Below are positions 35,901-52,188 of a stretch of 60,000 nucleotides of DNA, in pieces; position 1 is the first letter of the stretch, and every line of letters begins with the position of its first letter. The notes beneath the pieces were generated by a model. The model saw only the letters and a list, made by a program, of their open reading frames with translations, was not told the DNA's origin and ran no database searches. The translations under genes and the position numbers were made by a program. The stretch spans positions 21,133,969-21,193,968 of the forward strand of contig NC_064035.1 in the NCBI RefSeq assembly GCF_932526225.1. The letters run 5' to 3'. Source of the DNA: Nematostella vectensis. Taxonomy: Eukaryota > Cnidaria > Anthozoa > Actiniaria > Edwardsiidae.

Positions 35901-38900
35901 ATAGACTGTTTGGTGCGAAAACTCCACGATATGTAGAGATCAAATTTTTAGGTTAAAAGAAAACACCAAACACTTTGTGCTGCTTTATGATGATTTGATG
36001 GAAATATTGCATTTTCAAAGAAGCTGTAGTACCTTAAAGAGACTCTTTTGGGTATTTGCATCCCTTGTTATTTATTATTTTGTTTGTTTCTCCGATATAT
36101 AAGCAGCTTTGTATTTCTTGGCTTTCGGTGGCGCTCGCCGGCTAGTCAGATCGTTTTCCTTCTTGTCAAAATTTTCTTTTACACAATCTTATTTTTGTCA
36201 TCAGCATAATAAAACTCCGACTCAAAATGCTCGTCGTCGCCCCTTCTCGACTTCTAAGACCTGTTTTCTTTTCCTACTTTTGTTGTTGTTGTTGCTTTTG
36301 GTTTGTTGGTCGAAATTCGCAAACTCACTCGGCTATGTAAAGAAACAGAGCGCGCGTACTATCGTAGCCATATGATAATGTATTATTCTTTCATGTCTGT
36401 TTATTGCTGACCATTAACAATATTTGTGGTTTACCTAATGTCATTTCAGCTTCCTGGCCTGGGTCACATTCCTGCTATCTTCAGGAGCATGAACTCGCAG
36501 AATAACGCCATACCCAAGGCCTCGCTACAAGTCATCCATGTCCTTGCGGATAGTGAGGTCTGTATGTGCCGTATACAGCTATTTCAATAAACGTTGTCAA
36601 AAAGCGCTCATGCCGCACGCGCCCATACCGCGAGGAAGTATGGGTAATATATGTTGTTTCAAGCTGTGCCATCCTTCACCGCCGACACGAACTTCGTTGA
36701 ACGCTATCAGAATGGCAGTACAGGCTGATAATTTTCTAAATATATATCTGCGCGTCCTTAAACAGGAAAAACAAGAGCAGGTTTGGCACCTGCCTGTGTC
36801 AAACGGATACTCCGTTGTTACACTAAAAGAAAACCTGTTGGCAAAGTGACTGAACGAAATAGCAACGACGACGGCGACCGACTGCAGGGAGAACCCAAAA
36901 AGCTTTCATACTCAATTCACGCTCAATTTTAATTTAATTATGTATTCCCCCAACAAACTATAGTAAAACCTAGAATCTTATTTCTAGCATAGCGAACAAG
37001 GATAGTTTAGTTTTCAGTGCACACGTTCCCTTCCTCGCTACACCATAAAACGTGGAGCTTTCATGTTGTCGTTTGAAGAAAAACGGCTGAAATGTATCTG
37101 ACAGAATCCATTTCAGAGTATATCTCATGTCTGACTCTTTGAATTCTTAATTTTTTTTCTGCCGTCGTCTTTCGCGTTGCCGTTGTCGTCCCTATTTTAG
37201 CAGATACCTTTTACAATCGTTCGCGGCACATAGAAAGAATGCCGCAGTCTCTTCGATAGATAATGCAAGAAACTGTACCATCCAGCGCCAGCGAAGGTCT
37301 TCACTATAAGACTGCGGCATATTTTATGAAAACCTGTTACAACATGTATTACCCATACCACCTCGCGGTATGGGCGCGTGCGGCAGAGCACCCTTGGACA
37401 ACGTTTATTGAAATAGCTGTTTCTTACCCTGACAAGCCTACACCCACCTTCCCTTTTCTCGCCTTTTTACTCAAATCAAAATTTCTATAAGCAAACTAAA
37501 AATACTTTTGAGGCTTTCTTTCCATGTACATACTATACAACTTTTTTTTATTCCAAAGTTATTTAGCAAATTTCACACATCGCGAAAATTTTAGGGTGAA
37601 TGATAAGTTAAGAAGGCTATACAAAGACTTTACCTCTAGATTGTTGCTCGGAGTGAGCTTAGCGAACGGAGAGCAACTCTAATTAAGCAGAGGGGGAGTT
37701 TATTCCGAGGTTTTTTTGGGGTTTGTCGGACGTCATATTTCCGGTGATGACTCATTTCCGGCAATTGTTTTTTGCGCAGCGGTAATTAGTATCGCACATG
37801 CGCGAAATGTATATATTGGGGACGGATTTTGGGGTTTGATGGAATGTTGTTGTTGGAATGCAGCTAAGCACATCTGGAATGCTGGACATTTCCGGTTATG
37901 ACTCATTTCTATCTATTACGAACAATTTTCGAGTGATAAAACACCCTGGAAATCTGGAGGGTTCCCGTTCTCTCCTTCGATAAAAGTAGACTCAGATGAC
38001 TTGAAGGCCTCAAATTCTGGCTTTTCACAGTTGTGTCGAATTGTTAATTACAATGTTATTGTATCTTGTATTATACTCAAATCTGTTCATTTTAATTGGG
38101 CTTTTGTTCGTGGCAACACCCCTTAATGCTTTTCCCTTTGAAGGGGAAAAACATATTGCCTTTACTGTTCCCATTAATCCGTGAAACACTAACTAATAGT
38201 TGGTGTGTACTAACTCTACAGAGCAAGAAAAAAAAACAAACAAGAGATCATTCGGAATTTTATTTTGTGTCAACACCTACTGTACCACTAACTATTTCAC
38301 GGATTGATGGGAACACCTCTATTATATCTCCAAATTTAGCTCCGAGCATTCACTATCAACAGATATTCCTAGTAATATTTTTATCTTATAATTCGCCGGA
38401 AGTTTTATCATCGATCCAATGATAGTGACAGGGAAGACACTCCAAAAACGCGCGAATGCTTTGCATTCAAAAATTAAAAACGTCCTTTCTGAAAAAAAAA
38501 AAACGTCCCTGTATGTATGTATGTATGTATATCACTCTTCATTTTACGCGGGGAAAAATCAAAGTTTATGTACCCGCCGACTTTTCCCTAAGCCTTGAAG
38601 TATTTTATTTAAACGTATGACGCCAGGGCATTATGTCGCCAGGGCATTATGTAGCGCATGCTCACTGAGATCCTTCTGTCCCAGATCTGTGTGCGCAGCA
38701 TGGCGGCTACCGCTGACTGCATCAGTCACATGATCAGAGCTATGGAAGCAAGGCCAGACGCCATAGGCTTTGCGTGTGAGGCATTGAACAAGATGTTTGA
38801 GAAGAACAACACAGAGCTCGTGCAGCAGGTACACAACTAAGTTAACGGCAAGACTTAGTGTTCTTTTAGGCCCTGATTAGTAATATAAGGAAATATTATG

Positions 38901-40075
38901 ACCAAGTTATAATACTACTTGGTCTTCGCTATTGATGATATGGCTTGGTCCTAACTTGTTATTGTAAGGCTTGGTCCTCATAAGTGATAATAAAGCTTCA
39001 TCTTCACTGGTTATAATAAGGCTTGATCTTCACTGGTTATAATAAGGCTTGATCTTCACTGGTTATAATAAGGCTTGATCTTCACTGGTTATAATAAAGC
39101 TTCATCTTCACTGGTTATAATAAGGCTTGATCTTCACTGGTTATAATAAGGCTTGTTCGTCACTAGTTATAATAAGGCTTGGTCCTCACTAGTGATATAA
39201 AATTGAAAGAAGAGAGTCTCGTTCAGGTGTTTTTGTTTTTAAGCCTGAAATTTTTAGTGTTGGTACTATTTGTTAACCTTTTTTTCCCTCTGTATGTACA
39301 TTATGTTGAGTGTTTAGTTCGTTGATGTTGTTTTAGGCTCTAAAGTACGAGCTGGTACCCTACCTTCTGAGAATACTCGAGAGGACCCCCAGGGAGGTGG
39401 AGAACCCGGCGGCTGTCAAGGCCCAGACTGTCAAGGCGCTCAAGGCAATGTTACGCGACTTGCACTGTGGCGAGGAGGTAGAGACCTATCTTTACTGCCT
39501 CCCCCCCTCCCCCATTCCTCCTTCCTGCCCTTAAGGCCCTACAGATGCTGTTTCTCCACAGGTCCACTGCACTGCCCAACCCCGTCCACTGTCTCGCTAC
39601 AGACGTTCTTCTAACTTAAGATCCTCTCTCTTTACTCTCCAGTCCTCTCCTTCCAACTTTCAGCATTCTCCTTCGACTGTTTTCATCTTTTCCTTCTTTC
39701 CTCGAAACTGTTCTCAATTTGTATTGCTCACGATAGCCTTACCCCTGAAAGCTGCTTTGTCTCGACAAATGCTGCATATAACTTTGCCCACCCACACATC
39801 CAATCGGCACCCCGGATTTTATGGACGGATTTTGGCTGTGTAAATCCGCCTTAACGCCCTGTCTTTTCACTCAGGTCAACAAGATTCTAGAAGCTTCATC
39901 GGTGTGGGCGTCATTCCGCGACCAGAAGCATGACTTGTTTATCTCGGACAAGCCCGTGGCGGGGTATCTGACAGGAGCGGCGGGAGCAGCAGGGTACCTG
40001 ACAATGGGCACTGGGGCGAGCAGCATGTCCAGCGTACCGCCACCCGTGGACAAAACCACTAACGGCACCGACTGA
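1330..40075 (+). CDS. DNAJC13: DNAJC13 (RME-8), endosomal J-domain co-chaperone, 5'-partial, 57 exons
   Basis: DNAJC13/RME-8 is a large peripheral protein of early endosomes. It recruits and stimulates Hsc70 through its J domain and works with sorting nexin 1 and the WASH complex in clathrin removal and recycling (established for the family). Here 57 consecutive exons, all with GT-AG borders and compatible phases, join into 1878 codons with no internal stop and end at TGA 40073-40075. The human protein is about 2240 residues, so roughly 365 N-terminal residues lie upstream of the window; the first exon seen starts inside a codon. The fragment shows helical IWN-type repeat regions, a GYF-like domain (about residues 615-660), a J domain with HPD at residues 973-975, and a conserved tail with two AGYLT motifs. 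Introns range from about 70 bp to over 3 kb and are loaded with minisatellites and MITEs. The identity is essentially certain; individual exon edges are hand-derived. Confidence 0.97.
1885..2265. repeat. 42-bp triplicate followed by (GATGGT)n microsatellite
   Basis: Three tandem 42-bp units with GTTGATGCAGATGGCRGTGA (about 1889-2015) are followed by a GATGAT/GATGGT microsatellite (about 2062-2262). It lies in the intron just before the 2308 exon. The open frames seen on both strands are low complexity. Confidence 0.9.
3486..3885. mobile_element. Possible MITE-like inverted-repeat element in intron
   Basis: GCATCCACTTCCATCAGCAA near 3495 is matched in inverse orientation near 3855-3880 with about two mismatches over some 23 bp. 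The ~400 bp between has no coding capacity. The ends and target duplication are not defined. Confidence 0.4.
4740..4885. repeat. ~54-bp tandem triplicate
   Basis: Three diverged copies with GATGGAAATAGGTNGTTTGA and TTTACTCCCCAGTGTT in the intron before the 4961 exon. Confidence 0.75.
6000..6310. repeat. Degenerate ~110-bp repeats with CTTGACACATAACAAGTTT
   Basis: Three diverged copies around 6010, 6110 and 6270 share TTGACACATA, a GCCAAGTTT/ACAAGTTT core and GTCATATGATGTTT. They lie in the intron before 6492. Confidence 0.5.
6492..10147 (+). CDS. DNAJC13: DNAJC13 exon block 2 (8 exons)
   Basis: Exons: 6492-6584, 6855-6934, 7500-7545, 7855-7914, 8186-8331, 9056-9131, 9700-9783, 10085-10147. 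They encode the stretch with [53 protein letters not shown] and [14 protein letters not shown], then [14 protein letters not shown] and [13 protein letters not shown]. The IWNFKTREE region is the first of the IWN-type repeats that characterise RME-8 proteins. A codon split AA|G between exons 6934 and 7500 and TC|A between 8331 and 9056 confirms the joins. The intron after 8331 holds a 51-bp minisatellite and the intron after 10147 a 22-bp minisatellite. Confidence 0.93.
7925..8155. repeat. ~60-bp tandem repeat, three to four copies
   Basis: Units contain AAGTCCTGAAATACTTTTTC, TCTCTGAAAAGCAG and GAGGTACCTATATA. The array fills the intron between exons 7855-7914 and 8186-8331. Confidence 0.75.
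8400..8870. repeat. 51-bp minisatellite, about nine copies
   Basis: The unit includes CCCATTCCTAGCTACGTGGC and a GTGTGTGCGGTCACTGTG end. Because 51 is a multiple of three, all frames stay open, giving the 191-residue frame 8364-8939, which I judge non-coding because it lies in an intron. Confidence 0.92.
10168..10550. repeat. 22-bp minisatellite, about 17 copies
   Basis: Unit built on CTTGTTATTAGATACACCCT with 21-23 bp length variants. It begins 20 bp after the donor of exon 10085-10147, whose GTTAGATTAAG only weakly resembles the unit. Confidence 0.92.
11083..13423 (+). CDS. DNAJC13: DNAJC13 exon block 3, GYF-like domain
   Basis: Exons: 11083-11184, 11576-11680, 11882-12084, 12343-12427, 12648-12713, 13096-13184, 13378-13423. 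Exons 11576 and 11882 encode the GYF-like (GYF_2) domain, from [16 protein letters not shown] to [12 protein letters not shown], the tryptophan- and aromatic-rich fold present in all DNAJC13 orthologues. Following helices include [52 protein letters not shown] and [19 protein letters not shown]. Codons split AG|G (12084/12343) and AG|A (13184/13378) are restored by splicing. The role of the GYF-like fold in RME-8 is not well defined; proline-rich ligand binding is the usual GYF function and is only inference here. Confidence 0.94.
12788..12862. repeat. 18-bp tandem repeat, four copies
   Basis: TCTAATGTGAATTATCTA repeated four times in the intron after exon 12648-12713. Confidence 0.9.
13871..14097. 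mobile_element. 227-bp MITE with 19-bp terminal inverted repeats
   Basis: The left end GTCACCAGTTTACTTCCGG (13871-13889) is matched at the right end in inverse orientation with one mismatch (14079-14097). There is no coding capacity. It ends 23 bp before the 14121 exon, in the branch-point region of the intron. No clear target duplication. Confidence 0.65.
14121..17803 (+). CDS. DNAJC13: DNAJC13 exon block 4, J domain
   Basis: Exons: 14121-14202, 14680-14752, 15247-15328, 15396-15515, 16035-16150, 16363-16444, 17095-17230, 17619-17803. The J domain is split over the three exons at 16035, 16363 and 17095. It contains [12 protein letters not shown], then [17 protein letters not shown] with the Hsc70-activating HPD at 16418-16426, then [15 protein letters not shown]. 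It sits in the middle of the protein, as in all RME-8 orthologues and unlike most J proteins. Upstream helices include [36 protein letters not shown] and [15 protein letters not shown]; downstream is [14 protein letters not shown]. The HPD triad is intact, so the protein should be a functional Hsc70 co-chaperone. Confidence 0.96.
14198..14530. repeat. 18-bp minisatellite copied from a 5' splice site
   Basis: The exon ends ...CCACG and the intron starts GTAAGATGACTGA; this 18-bp junction sequence is then repeated about 18 times, with variants of the GGTAAGATG core. A few units are longer, with an extra ATGATTGACGATGG. Confidence 0.93.
14800..15215 (+). mobile_element. tRNA-derived SINE
   Basis: A perfect RNA polymerase III A box TGGCACAGTTGG (14811-14822) and a near-perfect B box GGTTTGATTCC (14864-14874) are spaced 41 bp apart as in tRNA genes. 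A ~280-bp body unrelated to tRNA follows, then a CATCAT/CAACAA microsatellite tail (about 15162-15210). This is the standard layout of a tRNA-derived SINE. The tRNA fold is not intact, so it is not a functional tRNA gene. Confidence 0.8.
15553..15731. repeat. 21-bp minisatellite, eight copies
   Basis: Unit GCAATACGTGAAATACCAAR. The core CAATACGTGA also occurs in the preceding exon at about 15502-15511 (CCAATACGTGACCC), just before its donor, suggesting that the array arose from exon-edge sequence. Confidence 0.92.
16465..16985. repeat. ~26-bp degenerate minisatellite, about 20 copies
   Basis: Units of the form CTAACAGAGCCTTTTTACTT, diverged, filling the intron inside the J domain between exons 16363-16444 and 17095-17230. 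Confidence 0.85.
18403..22496 (+). CDS. DNAJC13: DNAJC13 exon block 5
   Basis: Exons: 18403-18477, 19554-19670, 20612-20791, 21021-21084, 21813-21916, 22142-22249, 22380-22496. Readable family stretches are [108 protein letters not shown] and [17 protein letters not shown]. The last two form another IWN-type repeat. The 21813 exon begins with AAGGTGAAAAGAAGA, whose acceptor-plus-exon start is repeated five times at 76-bp intervals upstream; the last copy is used because it alone continues into conserved coding sequence. The intron before 19554 ends in a 32-bp satellite and the one after 22496 contains a 2.5 kb satellite. Confidence 0.94.
18490..18815. repeat. CAC/CAT/AAC trinucleotide microsatellite
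   Basis: Degenerate run of ATCAACACCATCATC-type triplets after the 18477 donor. It produces long poly-Ile/Thr/His/Asp frames on both strands, which are not genes. Confidence 0.92.
18816..19290. other. Intronic sequence, no gene seen
   Basis: AT-rich unique sequence; nothing recognised. Confidence 0.5.
19303..19528. repeat. 32-bp minisatellite, seven copies
   Basis: Near-identical units with GTTGTCGTTCGTGATGGGTG and GATCACCATTGT. The last unit ends about 25 bp before the acceptor of exon 19554, in the polypyrimidine/branch-point zone. Confidence 0.93.
20042..20385. mobile_element. ~340-bp fold-back MITE
   Basis: TTAAGGCTGGTTCTCACGAG at the left and its inverse (CTCGAGAACCAGCCTTCA) at the right define the ends. 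Most of the interior is an imperfect palindrome with repeated ACGTAAGC/GCTTACG motifs. No coding capacity. Target duplication is not clear. Confidence 0.75.
21488..21827. repeat. 76-bp repeat of a 3' splice site, five copies
   Basis: The motif GTTATGATGTTTTGTGAACA then G|AAGGTGAAAAGAAGA starts at 21488, 21564, 21640, 21716 and 21792. Only the last copy continues into conserved DNAJC13 coding sequence (exon 21813-21916). The four upstream copies carry a full AG acceptor with the same exon start, but run into TAG after eight codons. Confidence 0.93.
22795..25284. repeat. 30-bp satellite, about 82 copies, with higher-order structure
   Basis: Consensus TCCATGTTTACCGCATTTGG plus TCCACCAACG, with 31-bp variants (extra C) and variants such as TTTCCGTGTTTGGT and CTACTAACG. 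Variant units recur in the same order in blocks near 22970, 23295 and 24140, showing duplication of multi-unit segments. The last ~14 units are almost identical. Units divisible by three keep all frames open, giving frames of up to 558 residues on both strands; these are artefacts of the repeat. Confidence 0.96.
25573..30461 (+). CDS. DNAJC13: DNAJC13 exon block 6
   Basis: Exons: 25573-25626, 26678-26798, 26987-27078, 27202-27301, 29121-29195, 30261-30461. They encode [84 protein letters not shown] and [20 protein letters not shown], then [20 protein letters not shown]. The exon ending at 27301 uses donor A|GTTAGT; with the first two bases of the 29121 exon it restores a serine codon and the conserved LPSS-R junction. 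The donor and exon end are repeated about 37 times downstream, so the junction assignment depends on phase: using the second donor would give an immediate TAG. Confidence 0.93.
25664..25936. repeat. GGTGGT/GTTGTG microsatellite
   Basis: Purine/T-rich (GTGGTGGTG)n run about 35 bp after the 25626 donor. Long GG-rich single-strand tract on the coding strand. Confidence 0.95.
26089..26581. mobile_element. 493-bp MITE with ~90-bp inverted repeats and GATA target duplication
   Basis: The left end TGTACAGGACCCGAAACGAT is inverted at the right end (26581 backwards). The inverted similarity runs about 90 bp, including GGACCCGAAACGAT twice per arm and CCCCAAGGAATT. The element is flanked by GATA at 26085-26088 and 26582-26585. 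No coding capacity. It lies in the intron before exon 26678. Confidence 0.85.
27272..28436. repeat. 31-bp minisatellite copied from exon end plus 5' splice site, about 37 copies
   Basis: The last exon bases ACGCTACACACTTTACCATCA and donor A|GTTAGTAC form the first unit, at 27280-27310, which overlaps coding sequence; about 36 nearly identical copies follow. The main variation is TTTACCATC / CTTACTATC. Confidence 0.96.
28806..29100. repeat. ~50-bp repeat resembling the next 3' splice site, five to six copies
   Basis: Units contain GAATGAATTGTTGTTTAATG and GATCGCTTTATCACTGTGTA. The true junction at 29121 reads GAATGAATTGTTGTTTTGTAG|GTCGCTTGATCACTGTGGA, so each unit matches the acceptor region plus the first exon bases, with the AG degraded in the copies. 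Confidence 0.85.
29205..30172. repeat. 19-bp minisatellite with 5' splice-site core, about 51 copies
   Basis: Unit CGCAAGGTAGCAACACTCT. The exon junction just upstream reads AAAG|GTAACAACTC, matching AAG|GTAGCAAC of the unit. Variants ACTCACG, ACTATCG and ACTCCC are interspersed. Frames of 70-84 residues on the minus strand are by-products. Confidence 0.95.
30680..31575. mobile_element. Interspersed repeat copy 1 (TTCGCCGAGGGCGAA family)
   Basis: Begins with a hairpin-rich TTCGCCGAGGGCGAAGTGAA and AGCGGTGG segment. The body (GAAGATTGAGGACACCAAAT, CCACGAAATACAGAACCTCC) is recognisably homologous to 49728-50110. A motif AAGTATATACTT near 30755 recurs near 31510. Probably a non-autonomous transposon; no intact reading frame. 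Confidence 0.6.
31640..40075 (+). CDS. DNAJC13: DNAJC13 exon block 7 and C-terminus
   Basis: Exons: 31640-31721, 32039-32081, 32365-32460, 32725-32802, 33063-33134, 36450-36557, 38685-38828, 39337-39477, 39875-40075. They encode [17 protein letters not shown] (third IWN repeat), [19 protein letters not shown]-like [59 protein letters not shown] and the C-terminal [18 protein letters not shown], followed by two AGYLT motifs and a VPPPVDK end typical of the family. The stop is TGA 40073-40075. The codon split AG|G between 31721 and 32039 is consistent. Introns here hold the 24-bp satellite and several inverted-repeat elements. Confidence 0.95.
32609..32732. repeat. 62-bp tandem duplication containing a 3' splice site
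   Basis: TCCCTGAAATGAGTACTATT through ATTCTCAG|GTTTTACG occurs at 32609 and again at 32671. The second copy is the true acceptor of exon 32725. The first copy has an equally good AG (32661-32662), but leads to Val-Leu-Arg-Pro-stop. Confidence 0.9.
33127..33372. repeat. 24-bp repeat seeded on a 5' splice site, first block
   Basis: Exon 33063-33134 ends GACCAG and the intron starts GTAGGATATACC. The 24-bp unit (ACCAG|GTAGGATATACCGG plus ACTAT) repeats about ten times with more divergence than the second block. The first unit is in frame with the exon. Confidence 0.92.
33558..35385. repeat. 24-bp repeat seeded on a 5' splice site, second block, about 76 copies
   Basis: Nearly homogeneous CAGGTAGGATATACCAGACT plus ATAC units, separated from the first block by 186 bp of unique sequence. 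Each unit carries CAG|GTAGGA. Variants are ACTATG and ATACTGG. The unit is eight codons long, so frames of 389-577 residues appear on both strands; they are not genes. Confidence 0.96.
35386..36440. mobile_element. Palindrome and AT-rich repeat-derived sequence
   Basis: TTAACCGAGCGCGAGGGCTA near 35393 is inverted near 35490-35507 (GCTGTACGG...GGTTAA), giving an imperfect ~120-bp palindrome (35388-35510) that looks like a MITE or transposon end. The following ~900 bp is AT-rich without coding sequence. The right boundary is not defined. Confidence 0.45.
36575..37420. mobile_element. 846-bp inverted-repeat element in intron
   Basis: ACAGCTATTTCAATAAACGT at 36575 is inverted at 37401-37420, and similarity of the arms continues for about 90 bp (CCGCACGCGCCCATACCGCG is identical in both). 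The interior contains a perfect 12-bp inverted pair ATGCCGCAGTCT (37239-37250) / AGACTGCGGCAT (37309-37320). No intact reading frame. Inserted 17 bp after the donor of exon 36450-36557. Confidence 0.75.
38164..38315. repeat. Small inverted repeat pair
   Basis: GTTCCCATTAATCCGTGAAA near 38167 is inverted near 38292-38312 with one mismatch (TTTCACGGATTGATGGGAAC). Possibly a MITE fragment. Confidence 0.55.
38960..39200. repeat. 26-bp minisatellite, about nine copies
   Basis: Unit AAGGCTTGATCTTCACTGGT plus TATAAT, in the intron after exon 38685-38828. Confidence 0.92.
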
Positions 40076-40690
40076 ACAATGACTGATAGCTGCCAATTAC
40101 TAATAATGCCCACGTGCCTGTGGTACTGGTAAAAACGAGCGTCTGAAAGCTGTCGGCAGTGGAGTTTGATTAGAGTGCTCTCTAATTGATATTAACGACG
40201 GTGATTTTTTCAATTGCATAACAAGCTCATGACGCCTAAAGTTAGTAGTAGTGCTAGCCGTCCACTTTTATACGATAAGTGTTAGTAAATGGCACATCTT
40301 TTAACAATATTTTAATTATAGCCCTAGCTGGTTAGGCGCAGTACTGTATGCAAATTTTGTTTGGCAACTGTCAATCACATAGTACAAATGACAATTGCCC
40401 ATCACGCAGCGATAATATACCAGATTTCAATGCATTATACTCTAATGGTTACCGTGTCAGAAGAGTGCTGTCCGTAGTGTGAGTCGGGTAACTTGTGGTT
40501 TTGCTTGTGTACGTGTTTGTCACATGTTCGTTCACGTATCAGGTCGCACGAGCTTATTGCTGGACATTCAGAAAAAAGGGGTAGGGAAGGGACGTGATAG
40601 TGGCTTTTATATTGTAACAAAATTAAGATCAGTATATTTTGTATGAATATGCAGTTTGATAGAGAAATAAAATTGAAGAATCCAAGCTAC
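40076..40690 (+). terminator. DNAJC13 3' UTR with poly(A) signal
   Basis: After TGA 40073-40075 the sequence has no further open reading frame of note. A canonical AATAAA lies at 40676-40681 in an AT-rich context, about 600 bp after the stop, and is the best candidate polyadenylation signal. Cleavage would be expected shortly after it; no transcript evidence is available. Confidence 0.55.
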
Positions 40691-41029
40691 ATAAGGCCTA
40701 TTTGTTGTAAGCAAATTAAAATTTTTGTTCGGCGAAAAATGTTTTACTCATACTCAACGTTTTACTCCAATTATTGTGTACTTACATTAGGAACGTACGA
40801 AAAATTACAGTTCTGGAGTGAGCCTATGGCTACAATATATAACATATAAAATATATAACAGGGATTACCATGTCGGTATATCTTTTAAGTTGTGTAAGAT
40901 AATTTGCTTGTGCAACAGTGTAATAGCGATCGATGTATACAAGACTGAGGTATCTGAACATTGACGGCGTTTACCCACTATTAGGGATTTGAACATTGAG
41001 CGTGTATCATAAATAGATAGATGACGTTT

Positions 41030-41035
41030 TTTATT
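41030..41035 (-). terminator. Candidate poly(A) signal of the receptor gene
   Basis: TTTATT on the plus strand gives AATAAA on the minus strand, about 310 bp after the receptor stop codon. It lies about 350 bp from the DNAJC13 signal on the opposite strand, so the two transcripts converge closely. No transcript evidence is available. Confidence 0.45.
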
Positions 41036-41344
41036 TAGGGTATTTTCACACAATTGGTGTATTGACATGCGATTGGGATGTTTCGATAATCGAGGTCCAG
41101 CCCTTAGCGCAGCACACAGAAAACTTCAAACTACACCCGCAACTGATAACGTAACTTCTTTCAGCATTTGACACTAGGCACTGCAACTGTGATTCTTTGG
41201 GCTTCCAATTCAAGGCTTCGCTTAATGTCATCATTGTTGTCATCATTTCCATGGTTCGCTTGTCATATTGTCATCATTTCCATGGTTCGCTTGTCATATT
41301 GTCATCATTTCCATGGTTCGCTTGTCATATTGTTGTCATCATTT

Positions 41345-49691
<8,347 letters not shown>

Positions 49692-49727
49692 CTTGTCTAT
49701 AAAAAAAACAATATTACATATATTATT

Positions 49728-50110
49728 TGACAATTATTCGCCGAAGGCGAAGTGAATATAGCGGTGGATAGGTCACCGAGACGCGAAGAAGGTATCGCTT
49801 CTGTCAGCTTTGTTGATGATGTTCGTATCTTTTTGAAGATTTTGATAGCTCTGAAGATTGAGGTTACCAAACCCATTCTGTTTTTCAATAACCACGAAAT
49901 TCAGAACCCTCAATGAGGATATTATACTCTTTTAGTTCCGTTTGACATGAATTTCATCGTAGAAATATTTTCTTCCGCTTTGAATCCTCCACAGCCGATA
50001 AGGTATATTCACTAAAATACTTCTCTTGATTGTAAATACATTTTTAGGTCTAAACTTTGAGTAAGTTATCGTTTCCCTTTGTATAAAGTAAGTTTTAGCG
50101 GTGAATACTA
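49728..50110. mobile_element. Interspersed repeat copy 2 (TTCGCCGAAGGCGAA family)
   Basis: GACAATTATTCGCCGAAGGC at the left end, AGCGGTGGATAGGTCACCG, then a body homologous to 30840-31100 and 31140-31200 (CTGAAGATTGAGGTTACCAA, AGGTATATTCACTAAAATAC). It lies immediately upstream of the receptor start exon, so it probably forms part of the promoter or 5' UTR intron. Confidence 0.65.
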
Positions 50111-51240
50111 GATATGTAATCAGTGTAGTACTTCTATAGATATGTATCCATGAGATGTGATCGCCAAATTTGATAGGTAGAAATTATGAGAACTAGTGAC
50201 TAAGCAGTTTTAAAACTTGTGATCTGGCAATGTCGACCTAAATTTTAAAAAAGGACGATGATATATCTCTGTTGGCAAGTTTCTGTTGGTAAAAAGAAAA
50301 GCATGTATTAGATATGGAAATACAAATGTATTCTAGTATGTTCAAGTTGAGATAAAAGAGAAAATTGCGTGAAAGGATGATATAAAATAAAAAAGCCCTT
50401 CTGTGTGACTCGTGGGCCTTAAAATTACTGCAACATTGAAGGCAAATGGATAGAAGTGAATGAATATAAAAGTAAATGCATAGAAGTAAATGAAGATAAC
50501 ATAAAAAAATAAGAAAGGAAATCCCACCTAAATGTACTAGTGAACCTTTTCGACCCTTTGTGCCTTCGATCCCTTTGCGTGTTCAACACTTAACTGAGAT
50601 TTGTGACAAGGGCGGCAAGATTAAGATCTAGATGCGCCTTTTCCTCTCCCAACTCAACAATCCCATGTTCTGAAGGAGGTATCTGATGTTGAAGCGTGGG
50701 GTCAATTAAAATCGATTCAAGTAATTAGATTCTGTGCTTTCTTTTCAAAACGATTGTTTATATGTCGAAGATGATGAATTGCGACTCAATTCACTTCATC
50801 AAGAGTTTTCAATATACTAATTAAGCTATCTACATAAAATAATCATCATTGTTTGTTTTATACTTTCCGTCAATCTTTAATGGAGAATTTTTTATTGCAT
50901 CCGTTGCCTTTTCTCATTAGGTGTAATTTAGTTGAAAACATATGTTCTACGAGGCACGTAAGAAATGAAAATTCAAAAGAACCTAATGCCACTCTCACCG
51001 ATCTTTAGAAATTAAATATATTGAATCTATAGACAAAAAGCAATCTCTTTTGGCAATTCGCTTGTTGGTGCTATACGTATACTGTGTCATAATGAAAGCA
51101 CCTAGACCGACGTTTTGTAATTGCCGCGCGTGTAATGCCCATCGCCTATTATTAGTCTGCTTAATATACATTATCACTATCTACACTAGACAAGAGCATT
51201 TGTAATATTATTGAACGTGTTCTTTGATAGTCTCGTTTTA
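50111..51240. other. Intergenic sequence, no gene seen
   Basis: AT-rich unique sequence upstream of the receptor gene; nothing recognised. The 5' UTR exon or promoter of the receptor may lie here. Confidence 0.5.
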
Positions 51241-52188
51241 AGGTGACTCGAAAGAAATTCCAAGCTAGCCCAAGCGCGTCAGGCCAAGCTGCCTTTTTTG
51301 CTGTAACTCGCGCAATGCGCACGTTTCAGATATCATCCTTGGACCAAATAACAGCCTATCCTTCTGTAACCGCTGTGACTTATTCGATTTTTTATAGTCT
51401 TGGTATTTTTAATAATATTGCGATCAAAGTAAACTCCCTATTAGCGCTTCTAAGGCCTCACAAAAAATTGTGCATGTATTTTTGCACGTCACTTTGTCAA
51501 TCTTCTTCAACACACTTGGTGGACATTTTCTAAAAAGACTAGAGTAAAATCGTAGACGCATTTCTGCGTTTCATAGCTTTCTTTAATTGCAGTGTAAAAA
51601 TATCTTGCAAATTAATTATACAAATTCAAAGTTTCCCACAATCTTCTACAAAAGATCCGAACATGAACTTTATTGACTAAAAGTAATCTAAGAACCTATA
51701 ATATGTGAAGCATCAGTTCAATTGTCTGTAGTAAAAAGCAAACCAGAGGATTTTTACATTTCCAAGACTTGCCCAAACCTTCGCCTAATATGAAGATGGA
51801 GAAGGGTAAACACCACTATTTGAGGGTTCGATTTAGGCGACTAGTTTTCCCACTTTGCCCTCAATCACTCATAGACATATACCACCATGCTATTACTTGG
51901 TTCAGTCGGGATGGCAGAGCGAAATGTTTATTCTTTCAGTGAGAAATAGACTTTTGAGTATTTGGTACTACATAATTGAGTTCGGGCATTGCTCCAAAGC
52001 CGTCTTTGTTGATAAATGCTAATGCCACGGCGTGGAATTCACTCCTTTTGAAAGGGGGTTTAAAGTCTCCGCTATTGTAGAAAAGTGGGAGGGGGAATAT
52101 ACAAATATTCCGCTCTAATAAGAGAATGCTAATTTGACACTGAGGATCGAACGCTCAAAAAGACAATTAAAAGTTATGGTCACCTGGG

